Source of the DNA: Bacillus manliponensis
GTDB lineage: Bacteria; Bacillota; Bacilli; Bacillales; Bacillaceae_G
DNA length: 64,000 bases
Direction of reading: 5' to 3'
Assembly: GCF_000712595.1 (NCBI RefSeq)
Contig: NZ_JOTN01000002.1
Span: 186,001 to 250,000, forward strand
Below the pieces are notes generated by a model. The model saw only the letters and a program-made list of their open reading frames with translations, was not told where the DNA came from and ran no database searches. Positions within the stretch are counted from its first letter, which is position 1; the number at the start of each line of letters is the position of its first letter. Both the position numbers and the translations under genes were made by a program. Below, piece by piece: positions 54,251 through 63,571 of the stretch.

Positions 54251-55786
54251 TTGGAAGAGCAAATAAAAGACAAGAAAGAAAGCACAATCAAATTTGTTGT
54301 CGCTGGACTACTACTTGGCATTTTAATGGCCTCGATGGATAATACAATCGTTGCGACTGCAATGGCAACAATTGTAGGAGATTTAGGAGGATTCGACAAA
54401 TTTGTTTGGGTTACTTCCGCTTACATGGTTGCAACGATGGCTGGTATGCCCATCTTCGGAAAACTTTCTGACATGTATGGAAGAAAACGTTTTTATATAG
54501 GCGGGTTACTACTTTTCTTAATTGGTTCGGCACTCTGTGGAACTGCTACTAGTATCGAACAACTCAGCATATATAGAGCGATTCAAGGAATTGGTGGTGG
54601 TGCCCTTATGCCAATTGCATTCACCATTATGTATGATATTTTTCCTCCTGAAAAGCGTGGAAAAATGACTGGACTATTCGGAGCTGTTTTTGGAACATCA
54701 AGCGTATTTGGCCCTCTACTTGGTGCATATATTACCGACTATATTAGTTGGCACTGGATTTTTTATATTAACATTCCACTTGGACTCATTTCTCTATTTT
54801 TTATTACAAAATACTATAAAGAGTCCGTTCAGTACCGCAAACAAAAAATTGATTGGGCAGGTGCACTTACATTAGTAATTGCAATTGTTTCTTTAATGTT
54901 TGCATTAGAGCTTGGTGGTAAAAAATATGAATGGGATTCCAATATTATTATTATTCTATTTTCTACATGTGTCTTTATGTTGCTTATCTTCTTCTTTATT
55001 GAACGAAAAGCCGAAGAACCTATTATTTCATTTTATTTATTTAAAAAACGTCTATTTGCTACTAGTCAGGGTGTAGCATTTTTCTACGGAGCAACGTTTA
55101 TTATTTGCACAATATACATTCCCATCTTTATACAAGGTGTACTTGGTGGTTCTGCATCTAATGCCGGCTTAATTTTAACACCTATGATGGTAGGTTCTGT
55201 AGTTGGTAGCCAAGTTGGTGGACAACTCGCAACACGTACGAGTTATCGTAATATCATGCTCACCTCTAGTATCTTATTTATTACTGGGATATACTTGCTT
55301 AGCACGATAACTGCCGACACATCAAGAATGATGGTTACACTTTTTATGGTTTTAGCTGGGCTTGGAGTTGGCTTTTCCTTCTCTGTTTTAAGCATGTCTT
55401 CCATCCATGGATTACAGATGAGAGAGCGTGGTTCCGCAACATCAACAAATTCATTCTCCCGCTCACTGGGCATGACACTTGGTGTAACTATTTTCGGAAC
55501 CATTCAAAACCATATTTTCACAAATAAATTAAACGCTATCGTTCCGCCAGAATTAAAACATACAATGCCTTCTGGAGGCGACACAAGCTTTTTATTATCA
55601 GAAAGTGGTCACAATGCCATTCCACCACATATACTTACTGAAATTCAAAATGCCCTTGCTATTTCGATTGCAGATACATTCTCTTGGGCACTAATACCAG
55701 CTCTACTTAGCTTAATCTGCATTCTATTGATGAGCAAAGAGCAACTCGCTGTACCTACAAAAAAAGCGCAAAAACAAGTAAGTTAA
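54251..55786 (+). CDS. DHA2-family MFS multidrug efflux transporter
   Basis: A 511-residue transporter with 14 predicted helices of the EmrB/QacA (DHA2) type. Motif D1 is LMASMDNTIVATAMATIVGDL near 23-43, motif A is GKLSDMYGRKRFYIGG near 74-89 and motif C is GAVFGTSSVFGPLLGA near 144-159. It should export drugs or toxic organic compounds with proton exchange. Start is TTG at 54251 after AAGGAGGG. A PadR-type regulator gene follows 95 bases downstream, and a palindromic operator overlaps the promoter, so local repression is likely. Confidence 0.9.
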   Translation: MEEQIKDKKESTIKFVVAGLLLGILMASMDNTIVATAMATIVGDLGGFDKFVWVTSAYMVATMAGMPIFGKLSDMYGRKRFYIGGLLLFLIGSALCGTATSIEQLSIYRAIQGIGGGALMPIAFTIMYDIFPPEKRGKMTGLFGAVFGTSSVFGPLLGAYITDYISWHWIFYINIPLGLISLFFITKYYKESVQYRKQKIDWAGALTLVIAIVSLMFALELGGKKYEWDSNIIIILFSTCVFMLLIFFFIERKAEEPIISFYLFKKRLFATSQGVAFFYGATFIICTIYIPIFIQGVLGGSASNAGLILTPMMVGSVVGSQVGGQLATRTSYRNIMLTSSILFITGIYLLSTITADTSRMMVTLFMVLAGLGVGFSFSVLSMSSIHGLQMRERGSATSTNSFSRSLGMTLGVTIFGTIQNHIFTNKLNAIVPPELKHTMPSGGDTSFLLSESGHNAIPPHILTEIQNALAISIADTFSWALIPALLSLICILLMSKEQLAVPTKKAQKQVS

Positions 55787-55881
55787 ATTTTCAAAATATA
55801 TGCGGCGCATTCCCTACTTATATACGGACGTGCCGCATACATGTATTATCTATTCTTATACTTACAGGAGCTGAAACAGTA

Positions 55882-56433
55882 ATGAGTATGAAATTAGTCA
55901 TCCTTGGCTTGCTTCTTGAAGGAGATAAACACCCCTATGAAGTACAACACATTATAAAAGACAGACAGATGGATTGCTATATCAAATACGCAAAAGGTTC
56001 TCTTTACTATGCATTTGAACAATTAGAAAAGCAAGGGGCCATCGCGGTTACAAATATTGTTCGTGACACGAGTCGCCCTGATAAAACAATCTTTCATATT
56101 ACAAAACAAGGGAGCATACTTTTCCATCAACTTTTATTAGAGCAATTTCAAGCAAAAAATCATATATATAAACCTATCTATAGTGCTCTTTCTTTTGCTC
56201 ATCTTGGAAACAAGGAAGAAATTCTCCCCCTTTTAGAAAAGAAACTGCAAGAAACAAACCATTTCCTACATACAATGCAAACAATATATGAATATAACAA
56301 AACGCATATACCACGCACTCAACTCCATATCATTATGAATTCAATTGAGCATATTTCGGTTGAAATTCATTTTCTGCAAAAATTACAAGAAGAGGCCCAG
56401 AACGGAGATTTATACAAAATCGGAATAGAATAA
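55882..56433 (+). CDS. PadR family transcriptional regulator
   Basis: A 183-residue PadR protein. The winged helix is MKLVILGLLLEGDKHPYEVQHIIKDRQMDCYIKYAKGSLYYAFEQLEKQGAIAV (residues 3-56), with the beta wing RPDKTIFHITKQG, and a C-terminal helical dimerisation arm of the Vir type. It probably represses the MFS pump upstream and its own gene. ATG has GGAG at long spacing (11 bases). An inverted repeat TATGCGGC / GCCGCATA lies in the gap before it at about 55799-55840. Confidence 0.9.
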   Translation: MSMKLVILGLLLEGDKHPYEVQHIIKDRQMDCYIKYAKGSLYYAFEQLEKQGAIAVTNIVRDTSRPDKTIFHITKQGSILFHQLLLEQFQAKNHIYKPIYSALSFAHLGNKEEILPLLEKKLQETNHFLHTMQTIYEYNKTHIPRTQLHIIMNSIEHISVEIHFLQKLQEEAQNGDLYKIGIE

Positions 56434-56468
56434 AAGCACAGCTAAGTAGAAATAGTTGTGCTTTTTAT
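56432..56468 (+). terminator. Terminator after the PadR gene
   Basis: AAAAGCACA pairs perfectly with TGTGCTTTT around a 16-base loop, then T-run. Confidence 0.75.
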
Positions 56469-56568
56469 TATGAAAAACTAGATTTTCTATTCATATTTTC
56501 TTCTTTTTACCCATTTGTCCTATTCTACTTTTCCCATTAAGATGTGTATAAAAAGTAGAGGTGACAAT

Positions 56569-56832
56569 ATGAACAATAACTTAATTAAACAATATGGATT
56601 TTACGTATATTATCATTCATCATTTCGAAAACATTTGCTACAAATTCTTATAATCCGCAGTACAATTGCACTTCAAATAGCCTCTTTACGTCCAGCAGAA
56701 CAAAGAGAACTCCACTTTTACGATCGGCTATTTATTCATGAAGCACATCAAATTTACAAACATGTACATCCCCTTCCATATTCAACTATATATCCGCCTT
56801 CACATTGGTGGTGGAACATAAAAGAGTTATGA
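56569..56832 (+). CDS. Hypothetical protein, 87 aa
   Basis: Unrecognised. It is rich in His, Tyr and Arg (YYHSSFRKHLLQILIIRSTIALQIASLRPAEQRELHFYDRLFIHEAHQIYKHVHP) and ends PPSHWWWNIKEL. One moderately hydrophobic helix lies near residues 24-38. GAGGTGACAAT precedes the ATG at 56569, and the extension to 56515 has no site. No family can be named; it stands alone between the PadR gene and metE. Confidence 0.65.
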   Translation: MNNNLIKQYGFYVYYHSSFRKHLLQILIIRSTIALQIASLRPAEQRELHFYDRLFIHEAHQIYKHVHPLPYSTIYPPSHWWWNIKEL

Positions 56833-56861
56833 AGTTTCAGAAAATTTATATTTCAAAATAG

Positions 56862-56891
56862 TAGACAAAATTTAAAATATTATGTTAAAAT
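56862..56891 (+). promoter_or_regulatory. Candidate promoter of the metE leader
   Basis: TAGACA (56862-56867), 18 bases, TAAAAT (56886-56891) with TG before the -10. It would start the transcript about 30 bases before the riboswitch. Confidence 0.45.
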
Positions 56892-56928
56892 TTGTGTCAA
56901 CATCATAAAAGCTCGTTATATTCCTTTC

Positions 56929-57100
56929 AATAGGAGATAGGTACATAAGGTAGATATTCTTATGTTTAAAAGGGAAGTTTGGTGAAATTCCAACGCGGTC
57001 CCGCCACTGTAATTGTAAAGAGTTCTTTTCATATACCACTGTGTAAACACGGGAAGGGAGAAGAAATCGCTGATACATAAGTCAGGAGACCTGCCTATTT
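56929..57100 (+). promoter_or_regulatory. Cobalamin riboswitch upstream of metE
   Basis: The aptamer is recognised by the core GGTGAAATTCCAACGCGGTC followed by CCGCCACTGT (56981-57010), the segment GGGAAGGGAG, and the B12 box AAGTCAGGAGACCTGCC (57079-57095). AATAGG (56929-56934) can pair with CCTATT (57094-57099) as the closing stem. When cobalamin binds, expression of the B12-independent methionine synthase should fall. Confidence 0.95.
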
Positions 57101-57141
57101 TAACAGCACTGATACACTCACGGGTCATGAGGAGGTGTTTT

Positions 57142-57230
57142 TTAACGAAAAGGGAGTAATCATTCTGCTCCTCTGTCTATTTTTCGTTACAAGCATTTCC
57201 GAGTATTCGGAAATGCTTACTTTTATTTTG
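57142..57230 (+). terminator. Expression platform of the metE riboswitch
   Basis: Two successive hairpins. The first pairs AACGAAAA with TTTTCGTT (about 57143-57189), with an inner GGGAG / CTCC. The second is a strong intrinsic terminator AAGCATTTCCGA / TCGGAAATGCTT around GTAT (57191-57218) followed by a T-rich tail. It ends directly before the metE ribosome site. Confidence 0.8.
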
Positions 57231-57244
57231 GGAGGAAAATAACT

Positions 57245-59533
57245 ATGACAATTCAAACAAGTAATTTAGGTTATCCACGAATCGGATTGCAACGCGAATG
57301 GAAAAAAACATTAGAAGCTTTTTGGGCTAACAAATTAGAAAAAGAACAGTTTTTGACAGACATGCAGCACATTCGTCTTAAACATCTAAAAACACAACAA
57401 GAAAAAGGGATTAATCTTATTCCTATAGGTGATTTTACTTATTACGACCATGTTCTAGATACAGCACATATGCTAGGGTTTATTCCATCTCGCTTTTCAA
57501 ATTTCACTTCTTATCTAGATTCTTATTTTGCAATGGCGCGTGGTGCAAAAGATCAAGTAGCGTCGGCAATGACGAAATGGTTCAACACAAACTACCATTA
57601 TATCGTCCCTGAATATGAAGAAGATTTAACAATCTCTTTAAAAGAAAATCGCCCGCTACGCCTATACGAAGAAGCAAAACGTGAGCTTGGCATTGATGGA
57701 AAACCGGTAATATTAGGACCATACACATTTTTAAAATTAGCAAAAGGTTATAAGGAAGAACAATTTCATACAATTTTACAAAAGCTAATCTCTCCTTATA
57801 CACAACTATTGCAAGAGTTAGAAGAAGCTGGTGTGCAGTGGATTCAAATTGATGAACCCATCTTTGTTTCATTAACGAAAGAAGAAATTGCTGATGCTAA
57901 AAACGTATATGAAACACTTTGCAAAGCTGCTCCAAACTTATCTATTATGTTACAAACCTATTTTGATAGTGTAGAAGAAAACTATGAAGAAATCATCACC
58001 TTCCCAGTCGCAGGGATTGGACTTGACTTCGTTCATGGAAGAGAAGGAAATATTCGTGCACTTTCAACATACGGATTCCCATCTGATAAAGCATTAGGTT
58101 TTGGTTGTGTTGATGGACGTAACATTTGGAGAGCCGACATTGACAACATTCTTGCTTTATTTGAAACATTGCAAGAAAAAGTAAGTCCAAAAGAGTGGAT
58201 TATCCAGCCTTCTTGTAGTTTGTTACATGTCCCACTTGATAAATCTGTAGAAACACATTTATCAAGTGAATTATATGACGCACTGTCATTCGCAAACGAC
58301 AAATTAGAAGAACTCTCCATCATTCAAAAAGCTCTTACAAATGGTAGAGAATGTGTAGCAAATGAACTAGAGAAATATAACAAAGCACACGAAACAATCC
58401 ATAATTCTTCTGTTCGTAATCGTGAAGACGTAAAGGCTGCACGTGGCGCTTTACAAAGTGAAGATTTCAAGCGTCCTGTTGTATTTGCTGAACGCTATAC
58501 TATACAACAAGAAGCATTAAAACTACCAGTTCTACCAACAACAACAATTGGTAGCTTCCCGCAAACACCAGAAGTTCGTCAAACGCGTAAAAAATGGCGA
58601 AATAATGAAATTACAAATAAGCAATACGAAACATTTATTGAAGAAGAAACAAAAAAATGGATTGAACATCAAGAACAAATTGGACTCGACGTACTCGTAC
58701 ATGGTGAATTCGAACGAACAGACATGGTAGAATATTTCGGTGAAAAACTTGCTGGGTTCTCTTTCACGAAAAATGGCTGGGTACAATCTTACGGATCACG
58801 TTGCGTAAAACCACCCGTTATTTATGCTGATGTAGCATTTGTTAATGGGATGACAATAAAAGAAACTGTATTCGCCCAAAGTTGTACAAATAAAATTGTA
58901 AAAGGGATGTTAACAGGTCCTGTGACAATTTTAAACTGGTCATTCGTTCGAAACGATATTTCACGAAAAGAGGTTGCATATCAAATCGCGATTGCACTTC
59001 GCCATGAAATTAACCAGTTAGAATCTAACGGTATTCGTATTATTCAAGTTGATGAGCCGGCATTACGCGAAGGGATGCCACTGAAACAAAAAGACTGGAA
59101 TGACTATTTAACTTGGGCAGTTGAAGCTTTCCGCTTAGCAACTTCTTCAGTAGCCAATGAAACACAAATTCATACTCACATGTGTTACAGTAACTTTGAA
59201 GATATTGTAGACGCTATTCGTGATTTAGATGCAGATGTAATTTCAATCGAAACATCACGAAATCACGGTGAATTCATTCGCACATTAGAAACAACAACAT
59301 ATGAAAAAGGCATTGGTTTAGGCGTATATGACATTCATAGTCCACGTGTACCAAATGCAAATGAAATGTATGAAATCGTAGAACAATCGCTGCAAGTATG
59401 TAATCCAAAATATTTCTGGATTAACCCAGACTGTGGATTAAAAACAAGAAAAACAGAAGAAGTCATTCCAGCGCTTACTCACATGGTAGAAGCCGCAAAA
59501 CAAGCACGCGAACTTTTAAAAACAAAAGCTTAA
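57245..59533 (+). CDS. metE: Cobalamin-independent methionine synthase
   Basis: Transfers the methyl group from methyltetrahydrofolate polyglutamate to homocysteine, giving methionine without B12. The 762-residue protein has the two-barrel structure; visible landmarks are the N-terminal [15 protein letters not shown], the C-terminal barrel entry TTIGSFPQT near 435, [15 protein letters not shown] near 485, and the zinc ligands in HTHMCYSNF (His and Cys near 645) and in NPDCGLKTR near 728. ATG follows GGGAGGAAAATAACT. Regulation by the upstream cobalamin riboswitch is clear. Confidence 0.98.
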   Translation: MTIQTSNLGYPRIGLQREWKKTLEAFWANKLEKEQFLTDMQHIRLKHLKTQQEKGINLIPIGDFTYYDHVLDTAHMLGFIPSRFSNFTSYLDSYFAMARGAKDQVASAMTKWFNTNYHYIVPEYEEDLTISLKENRPLRLYEEAKRELGIDGKPVILGPYTFLKLAKGYKEEQFHTILQKLISPYTQLLQELEEAGVQWIQIDEPIFVSLTKEEIADAKNVYETLCKAAPNLSIMLQTYFDSVEENYEEIITFPVAGIGLDFVHGREGNIRALSTYGFPSDKALGFGCVDGRNIWRADIDNILALFETLQEKVSPKEWIIQPSCSLLHVPLDKSVETHLSSELYDALSFANDKLEELSIIQKALTNGRECVANELEKYNKAHETIHNSSVRNREDVKAARGALQSEDFKRPVVFAERYTIQQEALKLPVLPTTTIGSFPQTPEVRQTRKKWRNNEITNKQYETFIEEETKKWIEHQEQIGLDVLVHGEFERTDMVEYFGEKLAGFSFTKNGWVQSYGSRCVKPPVIYADVAFVNGMTIKETVFAQSCTNKIVKGMLTGPVTILNWSFVRNDISRKEVAYQIAIALRHEINQLESNGIRIIQVDEPALREGMPLKQKDWNDYLTWAVEAFRLATSSVANETQIHTHMCYSNFEDIVDAIRDLDADVISIETSRNHGEFIRTLETTTYEKGIGLGVYDIHSPRVPNANEMYEIVEQSLQVCNPKYFWINPDCGLKTRKTEEVIPALTHMVEAAKQARELLKTKA

Positions 59534-59537
59534 ATAT

Positions 59538-59575
59538 AAAAGAACTGCTAGTCATTTTCACTAGCAGTTCTTTTA
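59538..59575 (+). terminator. metE terminator
   Basis: AGAACTGCTAGT pairs perfectly with ACTAGCAGTTCT around CATTTTC, with T-run. Confidence 0.92.
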
Positions 59576-59745
59576 TTTCCTGCAAAAATAACGTCTATCT
59601 TCTCTTTTTTGGCAAAAAAATCCACATGTGTGCATTTTTTCACTAAAGATGTAGAAACTTTCTTCACTTCCGACATTCTTTTTCAAAGGAAGTGTAAATA
59701 AAAGATGGAAATGGTATATACGATACTTTTTAGGGGGGAAATGTC

Positions 59746-60504
59746 ATGCTAGGAACATATAAAACGAAAGATGTCACAAACAAAACCGGTATTCCAAAAC
59801 ATATGGTCCGAAAATATAGCCAACTTCTCGAACAGAAGGGCTATTCAATTGATAAAATTGCTGACGCTCGTACTTATACTATGGAAGATTTACGCTTATT
59901 AAAATCTATTCACGAACGAGCAGCTACATTAAAAGAAGATATTATGGAAACAATTACAGTCATTCTAAAAGAAAAAGATACACCTCCTCCTTCAAATTCT
60001 CCTGCTTTACAAGCAAATTCAGAAATACAAACTGTAGATCAAAATAAAAAGTTTGAAGAATTTATGCAAAAGCTTGATATGTTAGCACAATTAAACGAAG
60101 CGATTATTCATCAAAACTCTACACTTATTACACAAAATCGCTTAAAAGATGAAAAACTAGATGAATTAATCCAACAAGTATATGTGAAAGAGGAAAAACA
60201 AGAAGAGTTATTACAAGATCTCGTAGAAGCCACTTCTCGAAACGATTCATTGCAAAAAGAAAAAATGGACTTACTTATGAATCACATGTATAAACGTGAG
60301 TCAAAGCAAGAAGAAAAAATGAATAAACTCGTCAATCATGTTTATAGAAAAGAAAATGATCGCGATGCGCAGCTCATGCAAGTCATTCGAGAAATTCAAG
60401 AAACAAAAAAACTTATCGCTGCCGCAAAAGACCAAAGCTTCTTACAATCACTTAAAAGTCTATTTTTTCGTGGAAAACAAGAAGGTGTCAATGAAGTAAA
60501 GTGA
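59746..60504 (+). CDS. DUF3967 / MerR-like coiled-coil protein
   Basis: A 252-residue protein with an N-terminal MerR/RacA-like winged helix (YKTKDVTNKTGIPKHMVRKYSQLLEQKGYSIDKIADARTYTMEDLRLLKSIHE, residues 4-57). A long glutamine/lysine-rich coiled coil follows, in which an approximate unit is repeated: LIQQVYVKEEKQEELLQ, LLMNHMYKRESKQEEKM and LVNHVYRKENDRDAQL. This fits the DUF3967 group of the Bacillus cereus lineage; DNA binding with oligomerisation through the coil is likely. The ATG follows AGGGGGGAAATGTC. The stop TGA lies in a bcr1-like border. Confidence 0.78.
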   Translation: MLGTYKTKDVTNKTGIPKHMVRKYSQLLEQKGYSIDKIADARTYTMEDLRLLKSIHERAATLKEDIMETITVILKEKDTPPPSNSPALQANSEIQTVDQNKKFEEFMQKLDMLAQLNEAIIHQNSTLITQNRLKDEKLDELIQQVYVKEEKQEELLQDLVEATSRNDSLQKEKMDLLMNHMYKRESKQEEKMNKLVNHVYRKENDRDAQLMQVIREIQETKKLIAAAKDQSFLQSLKSLFFRGKQEGVNEVK

Positions 60505-60520
60505 AACTTCATTCAACGAA
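60497..60520 (+). repeat. bcr1-like left border at a stop codon
   Basis: TAAAGTGAAACTTCATTCAA overlaps the end of the preceding gene, whose TGA is the TGA of GTGAAAC. Nothing else of the element remains before the terminator. Confidence 0.45.
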
Positions 60521-60540
60521 AGATAAAATAGAATAAAATT

Positions 60541-60578
60541 GAAACAAAAGTTACCAAACTATTGGTAACTTTCGTTTC
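60541..60578. terminator. Bidirectional terminator between DUF3967 gene and kinase
   Basis: AAGTTACCAA pairs perfectly with TTGGTAACTT around ACTA, with an outer GAAAC / GTTTC stem. Confidence 0.85.
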
Positions 60579-61858
60579 TATCTCTCTTCTTTCTCTGTCA
60601 GCAATGGTAGCGTAATGGTGGCTTCTGTTCCCTTACCTACTTCACTGTGATAAACAAGCGTACCATTATGAGCTTGTAATATACTAAACGTAACCATTAA
60701 CCCAAGACCTGTTCCTTTTTCTTTCAAAGAATAGTATGGTTGTCCAAGTCTTTCTAACTGCTCTTTCGTCATTCCAGCACCACTATCTTTTACACGAATA
60801 ACAACTTTTCCATCTTTTTGACGTGCTGTCACTTTTAAATATCCTTTCGTTCCTTGAATTGCTTCAACACCATTTTTTACAACATTCATAATTGCTTGTT
60901 TTAGTTTTGCCTTGTCACCAACTGTATGTAAATTTTCCGCAATTTCTACCTGTAAATATACACCACGCATTGCAGCAAATGACGACATGAGTGTTGTCAT
61001 TTCAATTAATTGCGAAGATAAGTGAACTGGCTCCTTCTTTTCAATTTGTGGTCTTGCTAAATTTAAATAATCGGAAATGATTTGCTCTGCCCGATCTAAT
61101 TCCGTAAGAACGAGTCTCATATATTCTCTATTTTTAACATCTTCGGTACTTTCTAGTAACTGAATAAATCCACGTACAACAGTGAGCGGATTTCGTACTT
61201 CATGTGCTACACTTGCAGCTAATTCACTAACAATATTTAATTTTTCTGATTTCTGCATTTCTGTACGTAACAACACATTTTCATATAAGTATTCTGTTAA
61301 ATATACTTGAAAACTCATTGTCATAATCATAACAATGGAAGCAAATATATATTCAGCATATAAATTTGACATTAAAGGGGTAAATCCGTTACCCATTAAT
61401 ACATCCATTACATTAAAAATAAACCCAATTAGTGTATATAGTGAAGCTAGTACAAATGCTAAAATGATTTTCTTATTCTTCGGGAACATCATCCATTTTT
61501 TCGATAATAACAAAGGGATAATTGCAATACAAACCGCTTCTAATACGCTCAACCAAGTTAACTCGTGCAAAAACCAATCATACGCAATAAAAACAACAAT
61601 CGATATTACGCCAGTAATACCACCATATAAAAACGCACTAATAATAGGAATTTGATGAAAATTATATTGGCAAACATCACCGACACAAATTGGATATGTC
61701 ATTGACAAAACAAGTGTCACTGTTGACAAAAACACCGTAATATATCGATTTGGTTTCGGCAGCATGTTTTGGTAACGATTGAGACGAATTGCTTCATACA
61801 AAAATAAAGGTAAAATAATGATAGCAACTTGAATCATTAAATCCCGAATAAGCTCCAT
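60578..61858 (-). CDS. Orphan membrane sensor histidine kinase (KinB-like)
   Basis: A 426-residue kinase with six N-terminal membrane helices of the 5TM-LYT type (about 8-205), resembling sporulation kinase KinB. A HisKA domain has the phospho-His in ASVAHEVRNPLTVVRGF near 218-234. The ATPase follows, with N box MNVVKNGVEAIQ near 328, G1 VKDSGAGMTKEQL near 357 and G2 GTGLGLMV near 385. No response regulator gene is adjacent, which suits a phosphorelay kinase feeding Spo0F. I chose the ATG at 61858 (GGGGG seven bases before) over the frame start at 61876. Confidence 0.9.
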   Translation of the reverse strand: MELIRDLMIQVAIIILPLFLYEAIRLNRYQNMLPKPNRYITVFLSTVTLVLSMTYPICVGDVCQYNFHQIPIISAFLYGGITGVISIVVFIAYDWFLHELTWLSVLEAVCIAIIPLLLSKKWMMFPKNKKIILAFVLASLYTLIGFIFNVMDVLMGNGFTPLMSNLYAEYIFASIVMIMTMSFQVYLTEYLYENVLLRTEMQKSEKLNIVSELAASVAHEVRNPLTVVRGFIQLLESTEDVKNREYMRLVLTELDRAEQIISDYLNLARPQIEKKEPVHLSSQLIEMTTLMSSFAAMRGVYLQVEIAENLHTVGDKAKLKQAIMNVVKNGVEAIQGTKGYLKVTARQKDGKVVIRVKDSGAGMTKEQLERLGQPYYSLKEKGTGLGLMVTFSILQAHNGTLVYHSEVGKGTEATITLPLLTEKEER

Positions 61859-62073
61859 CCCACATCCCCCATACATATTTTGATATGATTATACCATTTT
61901 ATACATAATTTGTTTTCATTTTTTAGACTTTTCTTAAATTTTATGTAAATTTTCTGTGAATATAAAATGATAAATGTTACAACTTTTCAAAATAACAGTA
62001 AAGGATGTATCAAATATAGTATGGGCGATATACAATAAAGACAGGTTAACAAAATGATTGGAGGAAGATAAAA

Positions 62074-62274
62074 ATGACAGGAACAACGCTCGTCTTAAAC
62101 GAGGAACATCTTGTTGTACTAGAAAACGTTGAAAGATCAGTTTACGAACAATTACATGAACACACTGGTAAAATCAATTGTACTTGCTCTATCAATAATT
62201 CAATGATTCACTTCGAGAAGGTTTCTTCGGTCCTTTGGAACGAAGATGAAATAGATTGGGAATATGGTTATTAA
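62074..62274 (+). CDS. Hypothetical protein, 66 aa
   Basis: Unrecognised small acidic protein starting MTGTTLVLNEEHLVVLENVE. It has one CxC pair (NCTCSINNS) and an acidic aromatic end, WNEDEIDWEYGY. GATTGGAGGAAGATAAAA precedes the ATG, and a good terminator follows, so it is a real single gene. No role can be assigned. Confidence 0.75.
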   Translation: MTGTTLVLNEEHLVVLENVERSVYEQLHEHTGKINCTCSINNSMIHFEKVSSVLWNEDEIDWEYGY

Positions 62275-62280
62275 ACGATT

Positions 62281-62303
62281 GGCCGCAACTTGCGGCCTTT
62301 TTC
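62281..62303 (+). terminator. Terminator after the 66-aa gene
   Basis: GGCCGCAA pairs with TTGCGGCC around a one-base to three-base turn, then five T. Confidence 0.9.
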
Positions 62304-62382
62304 TTTTCCATCTTCCTAGAGCAAACCAATTGTAAATATGGTAAACTTAAAGAAAATTTGCAACGGAAGAAAGGGAGTTAGG

Positions 62383-63540
62383 ATGGAACAGTTCATTAAC
62401 CCTAGAGTGAAAAATATTCAAATTTCAGGAATTCGTCAATTCCATAATATGATTCAGCATTATGATAATCTTATTTCATTAACAATTGGACAGCCCGATT
62501 TTCCAACACCTTCTTTAGTAAAAGAAGCTGGAAAACGTGCTATTATTGAAAATTTCACAACGTATACACACAATGCAGGTTTACCTTCCTTACGTGCTGC
62601 TGCATGCAACTTTTTAAAAGAGCGCTATAATTTAATATATTCCGCTGAAGAAGAAACGATTGTTACAATCGGAGCCAGTCAAGCGATTGATATCGCATTT
62701 CGTACTATTTTAGAAGAAGGAACCGAAGTTATTTTACCTGCACCAATCTACCCAGGATATGAGCCCATCATTCGATTATGCGGGGCAAAACCAGTTTTTG
62801 TGGATGTTCGCGAAACCGGATTCCGATTAACAGCAGAAGCACTTGAACTTGCAATTACTGAAAAAACAAGATGCGTTGTTCTTCCATATCCATCAAATCC
62901 GACTGGTGTAACTCTTTCTAAAGAAGAGCTACAAAAGATTGTTGCAGTACTAAAAGATAAAAATATTTTTGTGCTCTCCGATGAAATTTATAGTGAACTT
63001 GTATATGATGGAAACCACACATCTATCGCCCAATTTCCAGAAATGCGTGATAAAACAATTGTCATTAACGGCTTAGCAAAGTCTCACTCTATGACAGGAT
63101 GGCGCATTGGATTTTTATTTGCACCAAGCTTCTTAGCGAAGCAAATTTTAAAAGTACACCAATATAATGTAACGTGTGCAACATCTATCGCTCAGCATGC
63201 TGCTCTCGAAGCATTAACAGGTGCAAAAGATGCACCTCGCATGATGCGTCATCAATATAAAAAGCGCCGTGATTATGTATACCACCGCCTTATCCAAATG
63301 GGGCTACAAGTTGAAAAACCAGCTGGAGCCTTTTACTTATTTCCTTACATAGGAGATTTATCAAATTCTTCATTCGACTTTGCAATCGATCTTGTAAAGG
63401 AAGCCGGTCTGGCTCTCGTTCCAGGAACCGCGTTTTCTGAATATGGAGAAGGATATATCCGTCTGTCTTATGCATATAGTATGGAAACGTTAAAAGAAGG
63501 CTGCGATCGCTTAGAACAATTTATACAACAAAGAAGCTAA
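62383..63540 (+). CDS. patA: N-acetyl-LL-diaminopimelate aminotransferase PatA
   Basis: Fold-type I PLP aminotransferase of 385 residues, corresponding to PatA of Bacillus subtilis, which makes N-acetyl-LL-DAP between the DapH and DapL steps encoded at 37.5-39.5 kb. Visible residues are LTIGQPDFPTP near 32, the PLP-phosphate segment IGASQAID near 98, LPYPSNPTG near 168, SDEIYSELVYDG near 198 and the Schiff-base Lys in NGLAKSHSMTGWRIGFLF near 227. ATG at 62383 follows AAAGGGAGTTAGG; the frame to 62338 has no site. Confidence 0.92.
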   Translation: MEQFINPRVKNIQISGIRQFHNMIQHYDNLISLTIGQPDFPTPSLVKEAGKRAIIENFTTYTHNAGLPSLRAAACNFLKERYNLIYSAEEETIVTIGASQAIDIAFRTILEEGTEVILPAPIYPGYEPIIRLCGAKPVFVDVRETGFRLTAEALELAITEKTRCVVLPYPSNPTGVTLSKEELQKIVAVLKDKNIFVLSDEIYSELVYDGNHTSIAQFPEMRDKTIVINGLAKSHSMTGWRIGFLFAPSFLAKQILKVHQYNVTCATSIAQHAALEALTGAKDAPRMMRHQYKKRRDYVYHRLIQMGLQVEKPAGAFYLFPYIGDLSNSSFDFAIDLVKEAGLALVPGTAFSEYGEGYIRLSYAYSMETLKEGCDRLEQFIQQRS

Positions 63541-63568
63541 GAGCGTATCTCTTAGCTTCTTTGTTGTA
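63534..63568. terminator. Bidirectional terminator between patA and the LacI gene
   Basis: AGAAGCTAAGAG pairs perfectly with CTCTTAGCTTCT around CGTAT; T-runs on both sides. Confidence 0.9.
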
Positions 63569-63571
63569 TCA

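Noticed and set aside
57162-57240. A possible leader peptide in the metE platform (frame beginning ATT CTG CTC after GGGAGTAATC)
   Set aside because: There is no ATG, GTG or TTG at a suitable distance and the bases are explained by the riboswitch hairpins.
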